Source: an uncultured Muribaculaceae bacterium
GTDB taxonomy: Bacteria; Bacteroidota; Bacteroidia; Bacteroidales; Muribaculaceae
NCBI GenBank assembly: GCA_934663645.1
Contig: CAKUKR010000003.1
Location: 1 to 64,000, forward strand
DNA: 64,000 nucleotides
Direction: 5' to 3'
The translations under genes and the position numbers were made by a program. Positions 44,617 to 53,603 of this stretch are shown piece by piece (the first letter of the stretch is position 1; each line of letters starts with the position of its first letter). The notes beneath the pieces are model-generated. The model ran no database searches, was not told where the DNA came from, and saw only the letters and a list, made by a program, of their open reading frames with translations.

Positions 44617-47600
44617 TTACTTCTTGATGAAGCGTACAGTGTTTGTGCCTTCGGCAGCCTCTACGCGGAGCACGTAGATGCCGGCGGCGAGGTCAGCGGT
44701 GCTGATTGCGTTCTGTGCAGCAGAGCAGCAGAGCATGCCGTTGACAGAATAGATGGCGAGACGCACGTCTGTTGCACCCTCTACAGTGATCATGTCACCT
44801 GCGATGCGGACGTTGCAACCCTCGGCTGCGATGCCGTCTACACCGCTCTGGTCTGCGGTAAGGATGATTTCGATATTCACGTCGCCGTTGGCGAATGATA
44901 CCGCGTTCTCTGAAGTGTAGTCGTTGTAACCGGTTGCAGTTACATTCACATCATACACCTTGTCAGACTGGAATACATTGATAGAGAAAGCGCCGTTCTC
45001 GTCAGATGTGCCTTTGTACATCACCTCGCCAGAAGTGAGGACGATTTCAGCGTCAGCTACAGTGACAGTCTTGTCAGTGTCGCCATAGACTACACCGGCA
45101 ACGCTGGCAGGTGTCTGCTCGATAGTGAAGATGGTCTGAGCGAACATCTTGGCTTGGATCCAAGATGCATTCTCGATGTTGTTGTCAGATTTGCGCAGTA
45201 TAGCGCGAGCAGCCATTTCCTCGCTTGCATCGCCCACAAACTGGCAGCTGGATGACCAAGCGCTGAATTCACCCACGATGCCGAGCAGCATGTTGCCGCC
45301 GTTGTAGGTGTACGGAGTGTCGAATGTAACTTTCAGCACGGGAGCAGCGGTGCCCTTTGTACCTGCCTTAGGCTCTGTGTATGAAGTGTTGGAGTAAACG
45401 AGCATATCGTCCGTCAGCTCAACAACGCCAGCCGGTGCGATTGCTGACAGCTCTGTCGGGGCAAGGTAAACCTTATAAGTCCCGGTAAAGGACTTGCCGG
45501 TATCGAAATAACCGCTGAAAGCAATGCCTGTCAGCTTGGCGCCCGGAGTGATGCCGTACTGTGCCAGGTAATCCTGGGTGAAGACAAGTTCGCTGTGGGT
45601 CTTGTTGTTATAGCTGCAAACCGGGGTGGTGTTTGCCGAAGAGGTGGTGTCAGTCAGTGTGCCGATGCCGACTGTGACATCTGAGTTTGCTGACTCGGCA
45701 GCAACCTCGACTGTGTAGTCAGCTGTTTCGAGTGTGTAGTTCTCGCCGATAGTCAAGCGGTAACGTACAGTGTATGTACCAGCCTCGTGCGGTGTGAATG
45801 ACATCTCAAAGGGAACTGCTGTCGCTGAAGCAAGTTCCGGAGTCTCTGTAGCAGTCTTTGCAACCTCACCGTTGACGAGCAGCTCCATAGTGTAAGAACC
45901 GGCAGCCTCGGCTGTTGTGTTGATGTTCTTGACAGTTACGGAAGTGTTGACAGCATGGTTTACGATACCCGAAGCAGGAACGTTTGACACAGTGTACATC
46001 AGGTCATGCTCAACTGCGGCAGCGTGGCAGCCGTATACATTGTCGATGCGGGCGTAGCAGATGTCGAAAGCGAGGTAGCCTTCGCCAGCGGGCATGTCGA
46101 TTGTGTAGATCAGCGGGTAAACATCGCTGCCCCCGGAGGGCTTGTTTGACGAGAACTTCTCATCGCCTTCCTCTGCGCCGCTCGCGCTGCGGATGCTCTT
46201 CACGAGCCGCCAGTCAAGACGGTTTGTGGAGTAATATACAGCCACGCGGGAATAGGTGCCGTATGTGGACGCGGGGGCTGCCTGGAAGACAACCTTCTCA
46301 CCCTCATTTGCAGCGATACGCGGGGTAACTGCACGCAGGCTGTAGTTGGAGCTTGCGTTGTGCAGCACGTGAGTGTTGCCCTCGCCCCAGGATGCAGCCT
46401 CGGGTGCGACAAGCCTCAGGGCGTCGTCTATGAGCCAGCCGGCCGGCATAGCTTCACCCTCGAAGTTCTCAAAGAAATTGTCGCCGTTTGCGACTACGCC
46501 GGAGAGGGCGAGCGTAAGGGGCTCGTCAGCGCCGTCGATAGTGAGCGACAGCGTGCCGTTGATGATGCCGCTGGCATCATCCTTTACAGAGATTGTCAGT
46601 TCTTTGCTGTGCCCGGTCTCGCGGGCGGAAGCCACAGTGAACGGAGCGGCAGCGTCAACAGTGAAGCCAGCGGGAACGTCCATTGCTGTCACGTTGACCA
46701 CGCGGCTGCCCTTGTTCATCAGGGTGATGGTCTTGGAGGCTGGACCAGTCACGAAGCCGAAGTCGAGCGCGGTCACGGCAGTTGAAACGTTGCCGTTCTG
46801 GAACTGGTATTTCAGCTCATAGGGATAAATGTCAGTCCAGGCGAGTGTCTGGTATGTGTTCTTGAGATTTTCTCGCAAGCGGCATCCTACATAGTAGTTG
46901 CCGTTTGACGACGGCGACGTCTTCTCCGCAATCACGGAAATGGGGAACTCGCTGTTGATAGTCATCGTTTTGGTCTCGCCTACGGCAAGAGCCTCGGCGA
47001 GTGGGATTCTCAGCAGGTCACCGTGAGTGGTGGTATACAGGGTGACGCTGTAGTTCTCGCTGCCTGGTGTGAGGTCGACATTGCCTGTGTTGGTAACAGA
47101 GAATGTTACGCCAAAAGGCACATTGCCTTCTTCGTTGGCGTAGAGAGGCGTGCTGACATACTTTACGTTAGAGAGCGACATGGAACGGCGTTCCGCAGTG
47201 TCCTGACTCGGATCATACGGCTCGTAAGTCACACTCTTGAGATTGGCATAGTCCATCTCGAAACCTATGCAGTGACCCGGGTCAACTGTCAATGTACGCG
47301 AAGCGTATGACGTTGAATACTGGCTGCCCAGCGAATTGCCCTTGGTGTAGGTGTCTCCGACCTTGATGTAGTCCCATGCTTCAAGAGAGCCTCCATCGTA
47401 ATAGCCGGTCAGGGTGGTGCCCGTAGCCTTTGCCCCGGGACGTGGTGCCCAGTCTTCGCCGCCCCACGGATCTTCCTCCTCATCTACGCTATAGACGAAA
47501 GTCACCTCGCCCATTACCGGCGGAGTGACCAGGATGGGAGTCGTGCCTTCGGTAGTGTTGGCACGCAACGAGCCGTCATTCCCGTAGGTGAAATAGCCAG

Positions 47601-47742
47601 ACGGGACAGTACCCTGGATGCTCCACCCCTCTGGCGGGGTGAACGCGGTACCGCTGGTGCCCTCAAAGGTCACCGTCACTTGCTCAGCGGAGGCTGTCAG
47701 CAGCCCGGCTGCAAGCATTGGAAGTAAGAAAAACTTCTTCAT
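44617..47742 (-). CDS. T9SS cargo protein, tandem paralogue 3
   Basis: 1,041 residues: signal peptide (MKKFFLLPMLAAGLLTASA), N-terminal FTPPEGWSIQGTVPSGYF region with a longer insert around residues 85-115 (EDPWGGEDWAPRPGAKA), then the same CARDB-HYDIN-J-CARDB order (FFENFEGEAMPAGWLIDDA at about 425-445). The ELVFTQDYLAQYGITPGAKLTGIAFSG block, a regulatory domain (AEIVLTSGEVMYKG) and a T9SS CTD ending NTVRFIKK follow. Close to paralogue 1 in the middle and end. Expected at the surface after T9SS export; role unknown. Confidence 0.8.
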   Translation of the reverse strand: MKKFFLLPMLAAGLLTASAEQVTVTFEGTSGTAFTPPEGWSIQGTVPSGYFTYGNDGSLRANTTEGTTPILVTPPVMGEVTFVYSVDEEEDPWGGEDWAPRPGAKATGTTLTGYYDGGSLEAWDYIKVGDTYTKGNSLGSQYSTSYASRTLTVDPGHCIGFEMDYANLKSVTYEPYDPSQDTAERRSMSLSNVKYVSTPLYANEEGNVPFGVTFSVTNTGNVDLTPGSENYSVTLYTTTHGDLLRIPLAEALAVGETKTMTINSEFPISVIAEKTSPSSNGNYYVGCRLRENLKNTYQTLAWTDIYPYELKYQFQNGNVSTAVTALDFGFVTGPASKTITLMNKGSRVVNVTAMDVPAGFTVDAAAPFTVASARETGHSKELTISVKDDASGIINGTLSLTIDGADEPLTLALSGVVANGDNFFENFEGEAMPAGWLIDDALRLVAPEAASWGEGNTHVLHNASSNYSLRAVTPRIAANEGEKVVFQAAPASTYGTYSRVAVYYSTNRLDWRLVKSIRSASGAEEGDEKFSSNKPSGGSDVYPLIYTIDMPAGEGYLAFDICYARIDNVYGCHAAAVEHDLMYTVSNVPASGIVNHAVNTSVTVKNINTTAEAAGSYTMELLVNGEVAKTATETPELASATAVPFEMSFTPHEAGTYTVRYRLTIGENYTLETADYTVEVAAESANSDVTVGIGTLTDTTSSANTTPVCSYNNKTHSELVFTQDYLAQYGITPGAKLTGIAFSGYFDTGKSFTGTYKVYLAPTELSAIAPAGVVELTDDMLVYSNTSYTEPKAGTKGTAAPVLKVTFDTPYTYNGGNMLLGIVGEFSAWSSSCQFVGDASEEMAARAILRKSDNNIENASWIQAKMFAQTIFTIEQTPASVAGVVYGDTDKTVTVADAEIVLTSGEVMYKGTSDENGAFSINVFQSDKVYDVNVTATGYNDYTSENAVSFANGDVNIEIILTADQSGVDGIAAEGCNVRIAGDMITVEGATDVRLAIYSVNGMLCCSAAQNAISTADLAAGIYVLRVEAAEGTNTVRFIKK

Positions 47743-47797
47743 AATCTAATATATTTAGGTTAACAAGAAAACTCTATGCCGAGTTGGTGTAAGGAAA

Positions 47798-47837
47798 CCC
47801 GGCCGCGCCGCCCTGTCAGCAGGGAGACACGGCCGGG
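47798..47837. other. Nested stem-loops between T9SS genes
   Basis: Outer cccggccg/cggccggg (47798-47805 with 47830-47837) around inner ccctg-tcag-caggg (47811-47824). It lies just past the stop of 47846-51304 on the minus strand, with no T run. Confidence 0.6.
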
Positions 47838-47845
47838 CCGTGGGG

Positions 47846-50800
47846 TTACTTCTTGACGAAGCGCAGTGTCTTGCTGCCGTCGGCGGTGTCTACGCGCAGC
47901 AGGTAGATGCCAGCCGTCAGGCCGGAGGTGCTGATGACGTTGCCGCGTACGCTGCCGTACATGACGCCAGATGTGGAGTAGATGCTCATCATGGCATCCT
48001 CAACACCCTCGAGCATGATGCTCTCGTCGCTGATGCGCAGTGTCACGTCGCTGTCGTCGAGTACATTCTCCACGCCGCTTGTGAACTTGAAGTGGCGGTA
48101 AGTGAAGTCATCGAACAGGTATGCGAGGCCGTCAGTGTTGACAGTATGGCGCATTGCCACATGTATCTTATGGCCGGCATACTCGCCGAGGTTGGTGATG
48201 TACTGTGTGTATTCCTCCTTTTCGGGATAGTTCAGCGTATAGGAAGCCACCTTGGTGTAAGCCTTGGTGTCTTTGGGGTCGTCAGCTGTGCTGACGAGGA
48301 CTTCGGAGCAGCCGGCAGTGAACACTTCGCCGCCGCCGAGGTTGTCCTTCTTCTCATAGTTGCGTGCCCAGAACTCGAACTCTGAATCAGCTGTAGCTTC
48401 GAGGTCAGCCATGATGATCCAGTCGTCAGTTGTCTCGCTGCGGGTAGCAAAAGCCACGAGGTTCTGCATGCCGGTAGCGGGGTACGGGTTGGGCCAGTCA
48501 GCCTTGGTGTAGTTCATTACGACGAATGCCTGAGGCCTGCCGTAGTTGGCGTAGTCAACCATAGCGAGCTTGACGCAGCTTGCGCCGTCACCGTCGATGG
48601 TGATGAAGCCGTTGGGCTGCAGCGAGCCGTACTCGTCCTGCTCAAAGCCGTAGAACTGTGTGTCCTCGGGCATGCCCTCGCCGCGCAGGTTCATTGTCAC
48701 TGTAGAGCCGCCCTCTGCGGTGATGGTCATGGTCTCCTCAACTGCTGAAGCGACAGTGCCGGGGGCGAAAGTGATCGAGAACGGTATGCCTGAACCGGAA
48801 GCGACCTTGTCACCCTTGTTCAGCGTAGTAGTGAAGTGTGTGCCGGAGAATGTGATGTCGGCGATAGCGGTGTCGGAATTGCCGTCATTCATCAGGGTGA
48901 ACTTGTTGCCTGAATTGACTTCCTTCTCCCAGTTGACCTTCAGGGCATCCCATTCGCTGAAGTTGGTAGTCAGCTTCTCTGCAACAATAGGCTCTACAGC
49001 CACCTTGTCAACGAGCGCGCTGCTTGCCAGGCTGTAGTTGAAGATAGAGCGTTTCCAGCGGAAAGCCACGGTCTTGCCTGCGTATGGAGTCAGGTCGATG
49101 CGCTCGCGATACCAGTAGTATTCATCTTCAGAGGGGTCAGACAGCTTGGCGATTGCCTTCCATTCGCCGTCTACGAGGATTTCCAGGTCGAGGTCAGCGA
49201 TGCCGTTGCTGCCCTTGGTCGGGTTGGTGCGTGTGCCAGTCTCGTCCACCTTCAGGTTGACGGGGGCAGAGTCGCCCCAGTAGAATGTCAGGTACATGGG
49301 GTTGTCAGCGGGAAGCTTGAAGTCGGGAGTGGTGAATGTAGCCACCTCGCCGGCGAGGCCGGCCTGTACGTTGGCTGCATACTTGCCGTCGTAGGCGTTC
49401 ATGTCGCTTCTGTACCAGCGTGTGTACTTGGCATCGTCTATCATCCAGCCTGTCGGGGGGAACACGCTGCCGTCGAAGCTCTCGCGGTACGGGAATGCAG
49501 CGACAGTAGCGTCAGGCTGGGTGGTGAACTTGAATGTCGAGGAGGGGGTAGTGCCCTTGTCATTGTAAGCGTCCACGCGCCAGTAGTATGTAGTCTCATA
49601 CTCGGCTGCGGGGATGGTGTATGTCAGTGCGTCGCCCAGGTCTGTGCCGTTCACCAGGCTTGTTGCAGCCTCGTCAGTGCCGACATAGAGCTTGTAGCCC
49701 TTGGCAAACTGCGCGGGGTCCCAGGTGAGGACAATATTGCGCGGGAAGACGCCGTTGGCGCCGTTGGTGGGTGTGGTCTGCTTGGCAGCTGTCGGTACGT
49801 CGCTTGCGCCGTAGAGCGGCGGCAGGATGACTGCGTCAACATAGAATGTCGACACCATCGGGCCTGTTTCGGTGTCCCACTCCCCGAGGGGCTGGTAGGC
49901 GAAACGGAAGTAGCAGTTGTCAGAACCGCCAGTCTGCACAGTGTATTTCTTGTGCACGTTCTCGTCATACGGGCCGTTGTAGTTGAATGTCTCGAGGGTA
50001 GTCCAGCTGTTGCCGCCGTCCTTTGAGAATTCCACGGTCACGGTGTTGTCCGCGCCCATGCCGTCCTCGTCATCGAAATAGTCATAATAGTTGAACTCGA
50101 AAGTCAGCTCGCCGGCAGAGCCGTCAATGCGCGGAGTGCGCAGCTCCTGGGCAGTGTTGTTCATAGTGGCTGAAGCGTATGCAGCGAGATAACCCTCGAT
50201 GGGGGAATTTGCTGTTCTCCAGTCCTTGCCGTTGGAAACATACCAGCCGGCAGGCGGGAACACCTCGTCGCAGCCCTCGAAGCCCTCGAAGGTGTAGCCG
50301 TCGGGGAGCATCTGCTTGGACGCACGCACCGATATGCTGGCATCCTCGCCGTTGGTGTTGATAGTCAGCGTGCCGGAAGAAGCGGAGGTGTTGGATGCGT
50401 CATACATGATCTGCATCTTGACAGCCTCGTTGCGGCCCAGTGCAATCTCTTCCAGCGGAGTGGCAGCTATCACGCTGAAGCCCTCGGGAGCCTCCACGCC
50501 TGTCACTTTCAGCACATCCTTGCCCGTATTGATGAGGGTGAACACCTCCGACAGCGAGCGTGAGCCCACGTACACCTTGCCGAAGTCCCACTCGTCGATG
50601 CTCGGGGTGGCAACTGGGCCGGTGACAGCCTGTGTGCGGAATATCGACACGTCGTCAATATCGATGCTGTTGATGAACTGGTTGCCTTCGATATAGTACT
50701 CGAAAGCCACACGCACTTTCTTGCCCTGATAGCCAGAGAGGTCGAGTGTGGAGACATTGTTTTTCCAGCCCTCCCAAGAAACTGTGTAGCCGTTGCCGTA

Positions 50801-51304
50801 GTCTACAGGCTGCACGCCGCTCTCGAGAACCATCTTGTCGTCTTGGATAGAGAAGATGAAGGGCTGGTCACCGGGCTGCTGCCCCTCCTCGACGATGCGC
50901 ACGCGAAGGTCGAATTTTTTCTTTTCACGGGCCCAGGCCGAAGCTGACCATGTGAAGCGGACAGACATAGGGCCATCAACCTGCACCCAAGGGGTCATCA
51001 GATAGTCAGATCCTTTGACCTTGGCATCCTTGACGTTCATTGCGTCAACACACGCCGTGTTGTTGACGTGGTTGCCCTCACTGTCGGGTTGGTCATAGAC
51101 ACACCACCTCATGGGATAGGCTGCAGATGGGTCGCGGTTGACGATCTCCCATCCTTCGAGTTTCAGGTCGCCATAGTGCGAGCCGCTCGGAACGCTTATC
51201 CCCTCAAAGTTCTCATTTAGCAAATTCTGTGCATTTGCCCCCGGCGAGAACGAGATAGCCGTCGCCAGCAGCAAAGCACCCGAATAAAAGGTAAACTTTT
51301 CCAT
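47846..51304 (-). CDS. Large T9SS cargo protein with repeated choice-of-anchor J domains
   Basis: 1,152 residues, signal peptide (to about 25, ATAISFSPGANA). Domain order by eye: J domain (about 30-215, ENFEGISVPSG), choice-of-anchor D/HYDIN (about 225-330, WDFGKVYVGSRSLSEVFTLINTG), J domain (about 340-495, FEGCDEVFPPAGWYVSNG), Fn3-like (about 505-605, PTNGANGVFPRNIVLTWDPAQ), J domain (about 610-790, FPYRESFDGSVFPPTGWMID), HYDIN-like (about 800-875), J domain (about 885-1075) and a T9SS CTD (about 1085-1152, IYSTSGVMYGSVRG ... SKTLRFVKK). The promoter-proximal gene of the T9SS row. Related modules in gingipains bind haem, fibrinogen or carbohydrates; the ligand here is not known. Confidence 0.82.
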   Translation of the reverse strand: MEKFTFYSGALLLATAISFSPGANAQNLLNENFEGISVPSGSHYGDLKLEGWEIVNRDPSAAYPMRWCVYDQPDSEGNHVNNTACVDAMNVKDAKVKGSDYLMTPWVQVDGPMSVRFTWSASAWAREKKKFDLRVRIVEEGQQPGDQPFIFSIQDDKMVLESGVQPVDYGNGYTVSWEGWKNNVSTLDLSGYQGKKVRVAFEYYIEGNQFINSIDIDDVSIFRTQAVTGPVATPSIDEWDFGKVYVGSRSLSEVFTLINTGKDVLKVTGVEAPEGFSVIAATPLEEIALGRNEAVKMQIMYDASNTSASSGTLTINTNGEDASISVRASKQMLPDGYTFEGFEGCDEVFPPAGWYVSNGKDWRTANSPIEGYLAAYASATMNNTAQELRTPRIDGSAGELTFEFNYYDYFDDEDGMGADNTVTVEFSKDGGNSWTTLETFNYNGPYDENVHKKYTVQTGGSDNCYFRFAYQPLGEWDTETGPMVSTFYVDAVILPPLYGASDVPTAAKQTTPTNGANGVFPRNIVLTWDPAQFAKGYKLYVGTDEAATSLVNGTDLGDALTYTIPAAEYETTYYWRVDAYNDKGTTPSSTFKFTTQPDATVAAFPYRESFDGSVFPPTGWMIDDAKYTRWYRSDMNAYDGKYAANVQAGLAGEVATFTTPDFKLPADNPMYLTFYWGDSAPVNLKVDETGTRTNPTKGSNGIADLDLEILVDGEWKAIAKLSDPSEDEYYWYRERIDLTPYAGKTVAFRWKRSIFNYSLASSALVDKVAVEPIVAEKLTTNFSEWDALKVNWEKEVNSGNKFTLMNDGNSDTAIADITFSGTHFTTTLNKGDKVASGSGIPFSITFAPGTVASAVEETMTITAEGGSTVTMNLRGEGMPEDTQFYGFEQDEYGSLQPNGFITIDGDGASCVKLAMVDYANYGRPQAFVVMNYTKADWPNPYPATGMQNLVAFATRSETTDDWIIMADLEATADSEFEFWARNYEKKDNLGGGEVFTAGCSEVLVSTADDPKDTKAYTKVASYTLNYPEKEEYTQYITNLGEYAGHKIHVAMRHTVNTDGLAYLFDDFTYRHFKFTSGVENVLDDSDVTLRISDESIMLEGVEDAMMSIYSTSGVMYGSVRGNVISTSGLTAGIYLLRVDTADGSKTLRFVKK

Positions 51305-51346
51305 GATACGGATAATTGATAATTATTAGAGTTATGTGTTGTTAGT

Positions 51347-51437
51347 GTATGAAGTTCATACGGCTTTGTCGCGAATTTGTACTACGATGTGATCAGAGCA
51401 TATACCTCTCAACTGACTGAATTCCAAATGTTTGGAA
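51347..51437. promoter_or_regulatory. Two short palindromes upstream of the T9SS gene row
   Basis: gtatgaa-g-ttcatac (51347-51361) and ttccaaa-tg-tttggaa (51423-51438 region) lie 45-135 bases before the start codon at 51304, where operators might sit. A TAACTTTA (minus strand, 51481-51488) could be the -7 box, one base off consensus, without a clear -33. The remainder of 51305-51780 shows no gene I can support. Confidence 0.35.
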
Positions 51438-51790
51438 ACTTCCAATCTCACAAGAAGGGCAATTTCTTGACTTTTCGGGGTAAAGTTATGCAAAATCCAC
51501 GAATTGAGATAAAGCCACCGCGTTAAATATTCAAAACCGCAGCCAATGCCTGAACAATCCACTTTGCCATATATCAACTTCACCACAAGCTATATATATA
51601 CAGCCATTTCATTGCATAAAGCAAGTAAAAGACACATCCTGCGCACAGAACCAATACAACGTCACATCATTTTGCCATGCATCAGTATGCAATTTACAGG
51701 CAAATGCCGTCTGCCTCTCGCGTGCCGCATGTTCAGGACACTACAAGTTGCCGAAAGCGGACTCATGGGATGCCGCTCAAAAATGACAAT

Positions 51791-51814
51791 GGGGCGTCCG
51801 GTTTCGGACGCCCC
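51791..51814 (-). terminator. Terminator of the tRNA-Glu/rpsT unit
   Basis: A perfect 10-bp stem (ggggcgtccg with cggacgcccc, 4-base loop), followed on the minus strand by ATTGTCATTTTT. It is 14 bp past the 3' end of the tRNA at 51828-51899. Confidence 0.75.
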
Positions 51815-51827
51815 ATCAGGGATTACG

Positions 51828-51899
51828 TAGCCCATAGCAGAGTCGAACTGCTCTTTAGAGAATGAAAATCTCTCGTCCTAACCGATAGACGAATGGGCC
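51828..51899 (-). tRNA. tRNA-Glu (TTC), copy 1
   Basis: 72 nt on the minus strand: acceptor GGCCCAT with ATGGGCT (first pair G-U), anticodon arm AGAGA-TTTTCAT-TCTCT giving anticodon TTC, and T arm with GTTCGACTC. CCA is not encoded. The same 72-nt sequence occurs at 52341-52412 on the other side of rpsT. Confidence 0.95.
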
Positions 51900-52053
51900 T
51901 GCCTATTTGGACTGCTGCGTTATTAACCAAAATACGAAGAAGTGCAGCAAATCCTGTAGTGTGTTCTTGACTACTACCTTTTCACCTCCGCCCCTATCCT
52001 CACGAACCAGTTGTCCGGATGGCGTAAGTCGCTATATCTATATGCCAGCGAGG

Positions 52054-52305
52054 TCAGAGCTTGTTAATGTGACGCATCAAGCTGCTGCAGAGGTTGGAAG
52101 CCTTGTTCTTGGAGATAACATTCTTGCGGCCGAGGCGCTGCAGAAGCGCACTGCACTTGTTGTAGGCGGCTGTTGCCTCCTCCTTGTTATCCATTTTGCG
52201 AATGTTGCGCACGGCTGTACGCGCAGTCTTCGCCCAGTAACGGTTCTCAATTCTCCGCTTCTCGGTCTGGCGTATTCTCTTCAATGATGATTTATGGTTT
52301 GCCAT
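52054..52305 (-). CDS. rpsT: 30S ribosomal protein S20
   Basis: 83 residues, MANHKSSLKRIRQTEKRRIENR ... SSLMRHINKL: the full-length lysine/arginine-rich helical S20, which binds 16S rRNA early in 30S assembly. It lies between two identical tRNA-Glu genes on the same strand, 35 bp after the first and 154 bp before the second, so all three are probably one transcript that is cut by tRNA processing enzymes. Confidence 0.97.
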   Translation of the reverse strand: MANHKSSLKRIRQTEKRRIENRYWAKTARTAVRNIRKMDNKEEATAAYNKCSALLQRLGRKNVISKNKASNLCSSLMRHINKL

Positions 52306-52340
52306 TGTAGAAATAAATTTCTTTATTCGTTTTTAATTGG

Positions 52341-52412
52341 TAGCCCATAGCAGAGTCGAACTGCTCTTTAGAGAATGAAAATCTCTCGTCCTAACCGATA
52401 GACGAATGGGCC
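52341..52412 (-). tRNA. tRNA-Glu (TTC), copy 2
   Basis: Same 72 nt as at 51828-51899 (anticodon TTC). It is the promoter-proximal gene of the tRNA-rpsT-tRNA unit; the promoter is at 52450-52481. Confidence 0.95.
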
Positions 52413-52449
52413 ACAAATATGCAACTGCTCTTGCGCAAATTTGCGACTG

Positions 52450-52481
52450 CAAAGTTAGCAAGTCTTTTTAGATTGACCAAA
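52450..52481 (-). promoter_or_regulatory. Promoter of the tRNA-Glu/rpsT unit
   Basis: On the minus strand TTTG (52478-52481), 20 bp, TAACTTTG (52450-52457): exact consensus. The tRNA starts 38 bp downstream of the -7 box. Confidence 0.8.
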
Positions 52482-52630
52482 CTTTTTCGCGCTATTTTTT
52501 CTCACATCATGCCAACACCCTGAATATCAACGCAATTAACCATGCCAAAATCCAGAAAACAAATTTCGGCAAATGTGTCAGAAACGCGCCCGAAGCATCA
52601 GTTTGACACTCTGGCAGGGCAAAAACGCGC

Positions 52631-53005
52631 TCACTCGGCGGGCAGCTCGAACACTATGCCCGTCTCGACGGTCGAGTCTACGGCCTTGCCGTCGCGTGTC
52701 GCCGGCGTCCACCGGGGCATGTTCTTGACGATGCGGATAGCCTCCTGCTCCAGGTCGGGGTCTATCAGCCGCGCTATCTTGATAGTGCCTATGCTGCCGT
52801 CGGCCTTGACCACAAAGGAGACGTTGACCACGCCCTCGATGCCGTTTTCGCGTGCAGCATCGGGATACTTGAGCGTCTCGTTGACGTACTGCGTCATTGC
52901 ATCCTTGCCGCCAGGAAACTGCGCGGCTGTGTCTGCAGCCATGGCAGCCACGGCGAGAGTCAGAACCGCCGCTAATGACAATATAAATCTCTTCATTGTA
53001 TACAA
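52631..53005 (-). CDS. Exported TonB C-terminal-domain protein
   Basis: 124 residues. A cleavable-looking signal peptide (MKRFILSLAAVLTLAVAAMAAD, after MYT if the first ATG is used) is followed by only a TonB C-terminal domain (about 30-120, YPDAARENGIEGVVNVSFVVKADGSIGTIKIARLIDPDLEQEAIRIVKNMPRWTPA). It lacks the inner-membrane anchor and proline-rich spacer of a true TonB. Such stand-alone domains are common in Bacteroidetes and may interact with TonB boxes or peptidoglycan in the periplasm; they cannot transduce energy alone. It lies 21 bp downstream of the phosphatase gene, in the same unit. Confidence 0.85.
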   Translation of the reverse strand: MYTMKRFILSLAAVLTLAVAAMAADTAAQFPGGKDAMTQYVNETLKYPDAARENGIEGVVNVSFVVKADGSIGTIKIARLIDPDLEQEAIRIVKNMPRWTPATRDGKAVDSTVETGIVFELPAE

Positions 53006-53026
53006 TATATTCTTTTGCCGGTTAAT

Positions 53027-53524
53027 CTAATCTTGTTTCTGCGAGAGGGCGCTCAGCAGCCCCAAGCACGCATCTTCGAGCAGGTCGAGCACCAGTTCAA
53101 ACCCTTCAGCACCCTCATAGTACGGGTCGGGGACATGGTCGTAGCGCGTGGCAAGGGTGCAATAGTCCATCATCCGCACCACTTTGGCTTCCGTCTCCGG
53201 CGTTGGGGCGAATGCCCGCAGCCGGCTGTAGTTGCTGTCGTCCATGGCGACGATGAGGTCGAAGTGGTCGAAATCGGAGCTGCGCACCGGACGCGCACGG
53301 TGGTCGAGTGTATATCCGCGCCGCGTGGCGTGAACACGCATGCGCTTGTCGGGCAGGTCGCCGGCATGGCCGCTGTACAGTCCCGCCGAGTCCAGCTCGT
53401 ACAACCCGGAAACGCCGGCAGCGTCCACCGCCGACTGCATTATGGCTTGCGCCGCCGGCGAGCGGCAGATGTTGCCCAGACACACAAACAGTATCCTCGT
53501 CTTGTCACGATCCATTTTTGCCAT
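53027..53524 (-). CDS. Low-molecular-weight protein-tyrosine phosphatase
   Basis: 165 residues. P-loop C-x5-R is CLGNICR (Cys15, Arg21) with Ser22, and the general-acid loop is DPYYEG (about 137-142). Full length for the family. In Gram-negative bacteria these cytosolic enzymes often dephosphorylate the tyrosine kinases of capsule and exopolysaccharide export, but no kinase gene is nearby here. It is preceded by a roughly 145-nt leader with an early terminator-like hairpin, so attenuation is possible. Confidence 0.93.
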   Translation of the reverse strand: MAKMDRDKTRILFVCLGNICRSPAAQAIMQSAVDAAGVSGLYELDSAGLYSGHAGDLPDKRMRVHATRRGYTLDHRARPVRSSDFDHFDLIVAMDDSNYSRLRAFAPTPETEAKVVRMMDYCTLATRYDHVPDPYYEGAEGFELVLDLLEDACLGLLSALSQKQD

Positions 53525-53551
53525 GTTCCTTTCAGTTTGCAGTCCTATAAC

Positions 53552-53586
53552 GATGCCAGGCTACGGCTCGAAGGCCGCCCGGCATC
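53552..53586 (-). other. Second hairpin of the phosphatase leader
   Basis: gatgcc (53552-53557) and ggcatc (53581-53586) close a hairpin with an inner GGC/GCC pair around CTTCGA (minus strand). It sits 28 bases before the phosphatase start codon and may be the alternative structure to the upstream terminator-like hairpin. Confidence 0.4.
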
Positions 53587-53603
53587 ACTACTTAGATGCA
53601 CCT

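Noticed and set aside
33844-51304. Polysaccharide utilisation locus
   Set aside because: The large proteins are T9SS cargo with adhesin-type domains; there is no SusC/SusD pair, glycoside hydrolase or hybrid regulator.
51546-51830. Open frame of 94 codons between the T9SS row and tRNA-Glu
   Set aside because: It overlaps the terminator and the tRNA end, and the composition is not protein-like.
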